From Macrotis lagotis (Eukaryota; Chordata; Mammalia; Peramelemorphia; Peramelidae): DNA of 64,000 bases. The notes below the pieces were generated by a model. The model did no database searches. It was not told the DNA's origin and worked only from the letters and a program-made list of their open reading frames with translations. Location: the NCBI RefSeq assembly GCF_037893015.1, contig NC_133666.1:564227468-564291467 (forward strand). Reading direction: 5' to 3'. Positions within the stretch are counted from its first letter, which is position 1. Each line of letters begins with the position of its first letter. Position numbers and translations under genes: made by a program. This document shows, in pieces, positions 59,102 to 64,000 of this stretch.

Positions 59102-59232
59102 CTCCTGTTAGCATGACAGCACATTTGCACATACAGTTGTCATTATCAGCATCTTTCGTGCTAAAATCAGCACCATGTAAAATCAGACTACTTTGTTTTC
59201 CTGCTGTCCCACTGTGGCCCTTTAAATACAAC
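59102..59232 (-). CDS. ANGPT1: Angiopoietin-1, penultimate coding exon (exon 8)
   Basis: This 131-bp exon encodes 43 full codons of the fibrinogen-like domain plus one base at each end. The reading LYLKGHSGTAGKQSSLILHG is followed by ADFSTKDADNDNCMCKC and then AVMLTG. The D-x-D-x-C-x-C pattern in DNDNCMCKC is the calcium-binding loop known from angiopoietin fibrinogen-like domains, with all key residues present. The acceptor is ...TTTAG before 59232. The donor is GGAG followed by GTAAGT (GT at 59101-59100). The exon starts in phase 2 (last base of an Arg codon) and ends in phase 1, which joins exactly to exon 9. The next upstream exon, expected to end with the NEKQNY segment, was not found up to the window end. 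Confidence 0.97.
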
Positions 59233-59949
59233 CTAAAGTTGGAACAAAGAAAAACCAAATAAAATTTTCAACCCAACACAGCCTTTTGCCATATTGATGA
59301 CTGATTTTGTGCTTCAGTTTTTCTCTTTGTTTTCTTTCTGCTCTGAAACAAGAAAAGGTACAACTCATTCATAACACTAGTAACCCAAACATAATTCAAA
59401 ATGATTGTTCTCAAAGCCTTTGTTTCTTTAAAGAACTGATCAGAATTTGTACAAATATAGCATTTGTGAACCTATTGATATATTCACACCAAAGAGAGAT
59501 ACCAGAGTAACATATATGTACTAGATATCATATTGAAAAGTACAGTTATATATTGGATAGAGAGCTGGCCTAGCAGTAAGGAAGACAAGGTAAACTTCTG
59601 CCTATGTCTGTTTTACCATGGGCAAGCCACTTAGCCTCTAAGAGCCCTAAGTAGATATAAATTTGAAGAAGAGAAAGTTTCCTCATGGACATTTCCATAT
59701 TTTGATGAAATCACAGATTTATCACATCCCTTCTTTCTACCCCTTTATCAGAAATAGAAGTTTTTTTTGAGATTATACACCACTCACAAACATTTTAATA
59801 TGTTTGATAGATTTTAGTTCTTAAATCATCATAGTTATCCCCAAGTATTCCTTCCCTACATCTCCCAGAGAATCAGTCCATATAACAAAGAGTATATTTT
59901 ATAGAGGAAAAAAATAATATAATAAACACATAGTAAAACACTTTTGGAT

Positions 59950-60840
59950 TTCCCATCTTAATGAAGAAGTGGAATGGTATGGGGGGAGTGTGGGTATCCT
60001 CTCATGCCTCTTCAGTGAAATCTGGCTTGATCTTTGAAATTTTGTTACATTTGGTTTTGATTTTTTGGTGTGTCATTCTTTCCATTTTCATTGTTTGTAA
60101 TACTGTGTATAATATTTCCCTTGCTCTTCTTTTTTCATTCTTCATTAATTCATAAAAATGTTTTCTTGCTTCTTTGTATTCATCATACATATAATTTCTT
60201 ACAGTGCAATAATGTTCCATTACATTCATATACTAATATTTGTTTAGCCATTTTACCCTTCCTAGGTTGTTTCCAATTTTTTGCTATTTTGCAAGTGCCA
60301 CTATAAATATTTTAGAGTATATGGGAATTATCTTTCCAATGATGGCTTCCTAGTGGTATAATCCCAGTAATGGGATCTGAGTCAAAGGGTATGAATACTT
60401 TTAGTCTTCTTATTTACAAATTTCAAAATTATTGTACCATTTCATAGCTTCACAACAATACACAAGTGCTTTTCATTCCATAACCTCTTCAACTGACTAT
60501 TGCCATTTTTGGTCATTTTTTTTTTTAGTTTTTTTTTTGCAAGGCAATGGGGTTAAGTGACTTGCCCAAGGTCACACAGGTAGGTAATTAAGTTTTTGAG
60601 TTCAAACTTGAACTCAGGTCCTCCTGATTCCAGGACTCTATCCACTGCTCCACCTAGCTGCCTCAATTTTGGTTACTTTTTGACTAATTTGCAAAGTATG
60701 AAGCAAACTTCATTGTTGTTTCTATTTTCTTCTCATTTTATTAGTGATTTAGAACATTCTTTCATTTGACTGTGTACATTTTGTAATTGTTCTTTTGAGA
60801 ACTGTCTGTTCATATGCTTTCATCATTTATATATCAGGGA
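59950..60840 (-). mobile_element. L1-type LINE 3' end, split by a SINE
   Basis: Minus frame 60002-60229 opens MNVMEHYCTVRNYMYDEY, the L1-type ORF2 tail (compare VMEYYCSIRN at 49860). 60360-60420 has TCTGAGTCAAAGGGTATGAA, as at 9285-9303. 60670-60840 continues with the block ending in TCAGGGAATGAC, as at 9635-9650. A SINE at 60527-60665 interrupts it. Confidence 0.72.
60527..60665 (-). mobile_element. WALLSI/SINE-1-type SINE inserted in L1
   Basis: In minus orientation. On the plus strand: poly-T, GCAAGGCAATGGGGTTAAGT, GACTTGCCCAAGGTCACACA, GGTCCTCCTGATTCCAGGAC and CTATCCACTGCTCCACCTAG. The flanks share an imperfect ATTTTTGGT / ATTTTGGTT target repeat. Confidence 0.9.
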
Positions 60841-60849
60841 ATGACAATA

Positions 60850-60960
60850 GGATATATATATATATATACATATATATGTACATCTAACCATATGTAGCTT
60901 ATCTATCTATCTACCTATCTCTATCATCTATCTATCTGTCACCTATCTATCTAGCTACTA
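60850..60960 (+). repeat. (AT)n and (TATC)n low-complexity tract
   Basis: ATATATATAT then repeated TATCTATC units with substitutions. Confidence 0.9.
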
Positions 60961-61174
60961 GTTATCTTCTATAGTTTGTATATCTTCAATACCAGACTTG
61001 TCAGAGAAATTTGGTACATAGCATTTTCCCCTATTCAATCATTTTCCTTCTTATACAATGATATTCTATTTTTGGATAAACTCATCTGGTTGCTGTTTCC
61101 TGATCCTTGTCCTCTATGGCCTCTGCACATTCATTCAGGTTGTCCTTCTAGATAGGAATATGTTCCTATATAGC

Positions 61175-61370
61175 ATAATAGATTTAGAATTAGAAAGGAC
61201 CTAAATAGCTTATCTAAACTCCATAGTTTTCAGAGTAAACTGACACCTACAGTGAAAGAAAAATGATTTGTCTGAGTCCACATAGATAATTGGTAAAACT
61301 AGAATTCGAAAACTGATTCTCTGATGCAAACTCCTGTTTTCTTTCCAATTAACCATGCTGCCTGTTGGAA
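61175..61370 (+). mobile_element. Ancient mammalian-wide SINE-like repeat
   Basis: ATAGATTTAGAATTAGAAAG, CTTATCTAAACTCCATAGTT and CACATAGATAATTGGTAAAA; same old family as 24440. Confidence 0.5.
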
Positions 61371-61640
61371 ATCTATCCATCTTTCAAGATCCAGGTGCCA
61401 ACAGGTTGATGAAGCCTTCCTCCAGTCAAAAGAACTCTGTCTCTCAAATTTTCTCATAGGATTTTTCTGAATTTCTATTTCTTCCTTGGTATAGTCTATT
61501 TTGTATCAACTTCATTTGTGTTTATGTTATTTCTATCTGTTAGATATTAAGGTCTTTGAAGGGAAAGAATAAGTCTTTCATTTTTAGCCTTGTTTATTCA
61601 CTGGCTAGCATATTGAAACGCACGTATTAGATACTAAATG
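61371..61640 (+). mobile_element. L2 LINE 3' end
   Basis: TTCAAGATCCAGGTGCCAAC, GATGAAGCCTTCCTCCAGTC, the TTAGATATTAAGGTCTTTGA block and AATGTTCATTGAATTGAATT tail. Confidence 0.75.
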
Positions 61641-62091
61641 TTCATTGAATTGAATTAATTAGTTAATTAGTTGCATTAGAATGCCATTTTGAACCAAGAC
61701 AGAGAAAAAAATTGCAGTACTCTGACACAAATAATTTTCTTTAAAATCTTGATTCATGTTAAAATAACCTTTATAAATTTGAATTACCAAAATGATGATT
61801 TTTATTTAAAGGAAGGTTTATCATGAAAAAAATTTACTGATTTTAACTTATGAAATCTGGAATATGTGATTTCAGGTAGGTTGGTTTGCATCTTCATGTT
61901 TTATGTTTCTTTTGAACATATTGTGCTAGAGAAGCATTTCAAAGTCATAACAGATCATTTCAAAACTGACAACAGTCAAGTAAAGGAGAAAAATGGAGAA
62001 GAAAAGTTAAGGCAATTGAGAAAATTCTATTGTTTTGCTCATTTTAAGTAACTGACCTTTGTCTATTAGATATTACTTATGAAGTGTGTGT

Positions 62092-62092
<1 letters not shown>

Positions 62093-62137
<45 letters not shown>
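62093..62137 (+). repeat. (TG)n microsatellite
   Basis: About 22 TG units. Confidence 0.97.
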
Positions 62138-62143
<6 letters not shown>

Positions 62144-62339
62144 CAGAGCTTGTGTTGGAGAGAGGTTGTGGGTGTTGATAACTGGATGTTTTCCTTTGGA
62201 TTCATCTGTAAACCATCAATGTCAGTTTACCAGTCTTGGGAATTCTATTGTTTCACTAGTATGGGCATTGGCAATTAATTTTCAGGAGGCTGGAGAGAGT
62301 AGATAAAGAACAACTATCTCTTTCCTTTGCCTTCTCTGT

Positions 62340-63560
62340 CTTTCTTGTTAGTTTTATTCATCCTAAATTTCAGCTATCCTTTGCATGCGGATGACCCAAA
62401 TCTATATATCCTTCTGACCTCTCTTCTTAGCTCTGTGACCTGAAATTGCAGATGTCCACAGGATACATGGATTTTACAAGAGCATCTTTTGAGATGCTGC
62501 ATTTACATAATCAGCATATACAGAACAAAGCTTATTCTTCTTTTCCTGATAATTCTCCCTCAGATTTTGCTACTTTTGTCTGTGACCCCATGAGTTTTCG
62601 TATCTTCCATGTATATAATCGTGGTATTCTATTTTATTCTTTTGTTGCCTTTACTCCTCATATCCACTCTGTTACAAGTTTTTTCAATCCAATCATTTCC
62701 TCTGAGTTTTCATTTTTTCTCCTATCCAAATGCTTATTTACTTGGCTGATTTTAACTTAAAATATTCCTCTAGGATGATACTTTTAAAGGACATGCTCAA
62801 AAACACTTTCAACTGAATATATAAACTTTTTTTATTATTAGTGATTTTTTATTGGTAGCAAAGATCATTTAAAGTATTAATTTAAACTAAGAATTCTCTT
62901 TTTCTCTTAATTTCATGTCCATTCTTTCTTATTTACATTTCTTTCATCTTAATACAATCATTCCTTAACATCTGTTAAGGATAGCCTTCAAACAGAATTT
63001 TTCTTCACAATTTTTCATCTCCAATTCATCATTAAAAAATTTGATCAGAATAGTATTCATATGTAACAAATTGCCATGCTACTTTTCTCATAAATCATCA
63101 GTAGTACTCTATTACTTACAAAAAAAAATCCTCAAACTTTTCTTCCTGGCATTCAATCTAATTTCTGATTCCATCTTCTTTCTATTATTAGTATTTATAA
63201 CTCTTTTCATAGTATCCATGATACCAAAACGAAGTAATCTTTGCACCCAGAACATGGGATGTGTTCTCACTTCTCTGGGTCACAGTGTTCTCTTTGCCTA
63301 GCATGTCCTGCCACTTGCTTTTTACTTGTTAATGTCTTACATGTTCTTTAGAGCTGAAATGCTATATCCTCTAGAATTCATTCTCTCCTGATCTCTTCAG
63401 GCAATGACAATCACCTCACTTAGATGTCCTTTTGTTTGGGTTGTAGGCCCCTCTAAATGCACTTATGCAATATTTTTTATAGCTATCTGAGTTGATATCT
63501 CATCTGTTCTATCAAACCATAAGTTTCTTAAGGATTATGACCACGTATTATCTAAATTTT
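62340..63560 (+). mobile_element. L2 LINE, ORF2 end and 3'UTR
   Basis: TTTGCATGCGGATGACCCAA is the L2 reverse transcriptase YADD-region string followed by the TCTATATATCCTTCTGACCT block. Later blocks are GCACCCAGAACATGGGATGT, TCTTTGCCTAGCATGTCCTG and ACATGTTCTTTAGAGCTGAA of the 3' part. Open frames inside are remnants only. Confidence 0.72.
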
Positions 63561-63584
63561 AAATTTTAAAAATCACATTCTCTC

Positions 63585-63640
63585 TCTCTCTATATATATA
63601 TATATGTATATATATGTATATACATATATATGTATGTATC
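63585..63640 (+). repeat. (CT)n/(AT)n low-complexity tract
   Basis: TCTCTCTCTC followed by ATATAT and ATGTATATAC units. 63641-64000 beyond it is unassigned. Confidence 0.9.
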
Positions 63641-64000
63641 TCACAGCCTAATAGCAGGCATGTAAATGAATTTATTACTACTATTTTTTCATGTCCAGAA
63701 AGGATGGAGCAAATCTATGACATAAATGGTCAATTTGATTGTTTTTGCCTTGATATTGTTTCATTCAACATATCTCCCAGATTTCTACCCAGCTACCCTT
63801 GCTCTCGCCAACTCAAGTTACCATCAGAAATTTCCCTTTTCATTTCTGTATTCTAATTAAATTGCCTGTCCCTAGCATATTCATAAATGAATTTTCACTC
63901 CCTATACCATCATCTAGATCTCTAGCATATTCCAACAAAGAGATTGGATTACTGAAGAATGGAGTACCCAAAGTGGCTCTACTCCATTTTTACTTTAGAG

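Larger units (their letters stand above)
59233..64000 (-). other. ANGPT1: ANGPT1 intron 7, 3' part (runs past window end)
   Basis: All sequence above the exon 8 acceptor belongs to intron 7 of the minus-strand gene. I searched the minus strand for the exon 7 hallmarks (the EYWLGNE and FHIGNEKQNY coding segments) and did not find them. It contains L1, SINE and L2 fragments, listed separately. 59240-59940 and 61630-62080 show nothing recognisable. Confidence 0.9.

Noticed and set aside
59076..59258. Intact 60-residue minus frame as a small gene
   Set aside because: It is ANGPT1 exon 8 plus a few intronic codons on each side; the true limits are set by the splice sites.
62446..62760. 104-codon plus-strand frame as a novel gene
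   Set aside because: It falls inside a decayed L2 element and has no independent features.
59233..64000. ANGPT1 exon 7
   Set aside because: Looked for its conserved coding segments on the minus strand and found none; it must lie beyond the window.

Overview
This window is nuclear DNA from a mammal, almost certainly a marsupial. It has no operons, phage, plasmid or CRISPR features. Three things point to a marsupial: several copies of the RTE-mobilised tRNA-derived SINE of the WALLSI/SINE-1 type, copies of the CORE-SINE Mar1/THER group, and L1 plus ORF1-only 'half-L1' (HAL1-like) elements of the kind described in opossum. I cannot name the species.

The one protein-coding gene is ANGPT1 (angiopoietin-1) on the minus strand. 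The window holds its last two coding exons: exon 8 (59102-59232) and terminal exon 9 (27748-27908), both with consensus splice sites and matching intron phases. Between them lies a complete 31.2-kb intron 8. Downstream of exon 9 is a repeat-poor stretch of about 2.3 kb that is very likely the 3'UTR, ending near a poly(A) signal at 25431-25436. The part above 59233 is the 3' end of intron 7; exon 7 is not in the window. Together the exons encode the C-terminal 97 residues of the fibrinogen-like domain, which includes the calcium site and the receptor-facing P subdomain.

Region by region. 1-4.0 kb: an old plus-strand L1 3' end split by a 3.2-kb HAL1-like insertion (itself carrying two SINEs) and by another SINE. 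4.0-8.8 kb: mostly unassigned sequence with a probable solo LTR, MIR/CORE-SINE copies and a local direct repeat. 8.85-17.2 kb: one long minus-strand L1 split by a second HAL1-like element and carrying a misplaced duplicate of part of ORF2. 17.2-25.4 kb: intergenic, with a SINE, a large inverted repeat (arms of 308 and 323 bp), a possible LTR start, a TcMar-type DNA transposon with terminal inverted repeats and an L3/CR1 fragment. 25.4-27.9 kb: ANGPT1 3'UTR and exon 9. 27.9-59.1 kb: intron 8, with L2, L3/CR1, Mar1 and THER/MIR copies, long polypyrimidine microsatellites, a rearranged plus-strand L1 (43.2-49.7 kb) and a compound microsatellite close to exon 8. 59.2-64 kb: intron 7, with L1, SINE and L2 fragments.

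No unknown multi-gene system is visible. The items most worth a second look are the inverted repeat at 18.5-20.5 kb, a 111-bp inverted copy of L3 sequence inside L1 ORF1, the two HAL1-like insertions with clear target-site duplications, and the out-of-order L1 segments. Most family names were assigned by reading against remembered consensus patterns, so subfamily labels are provisional.
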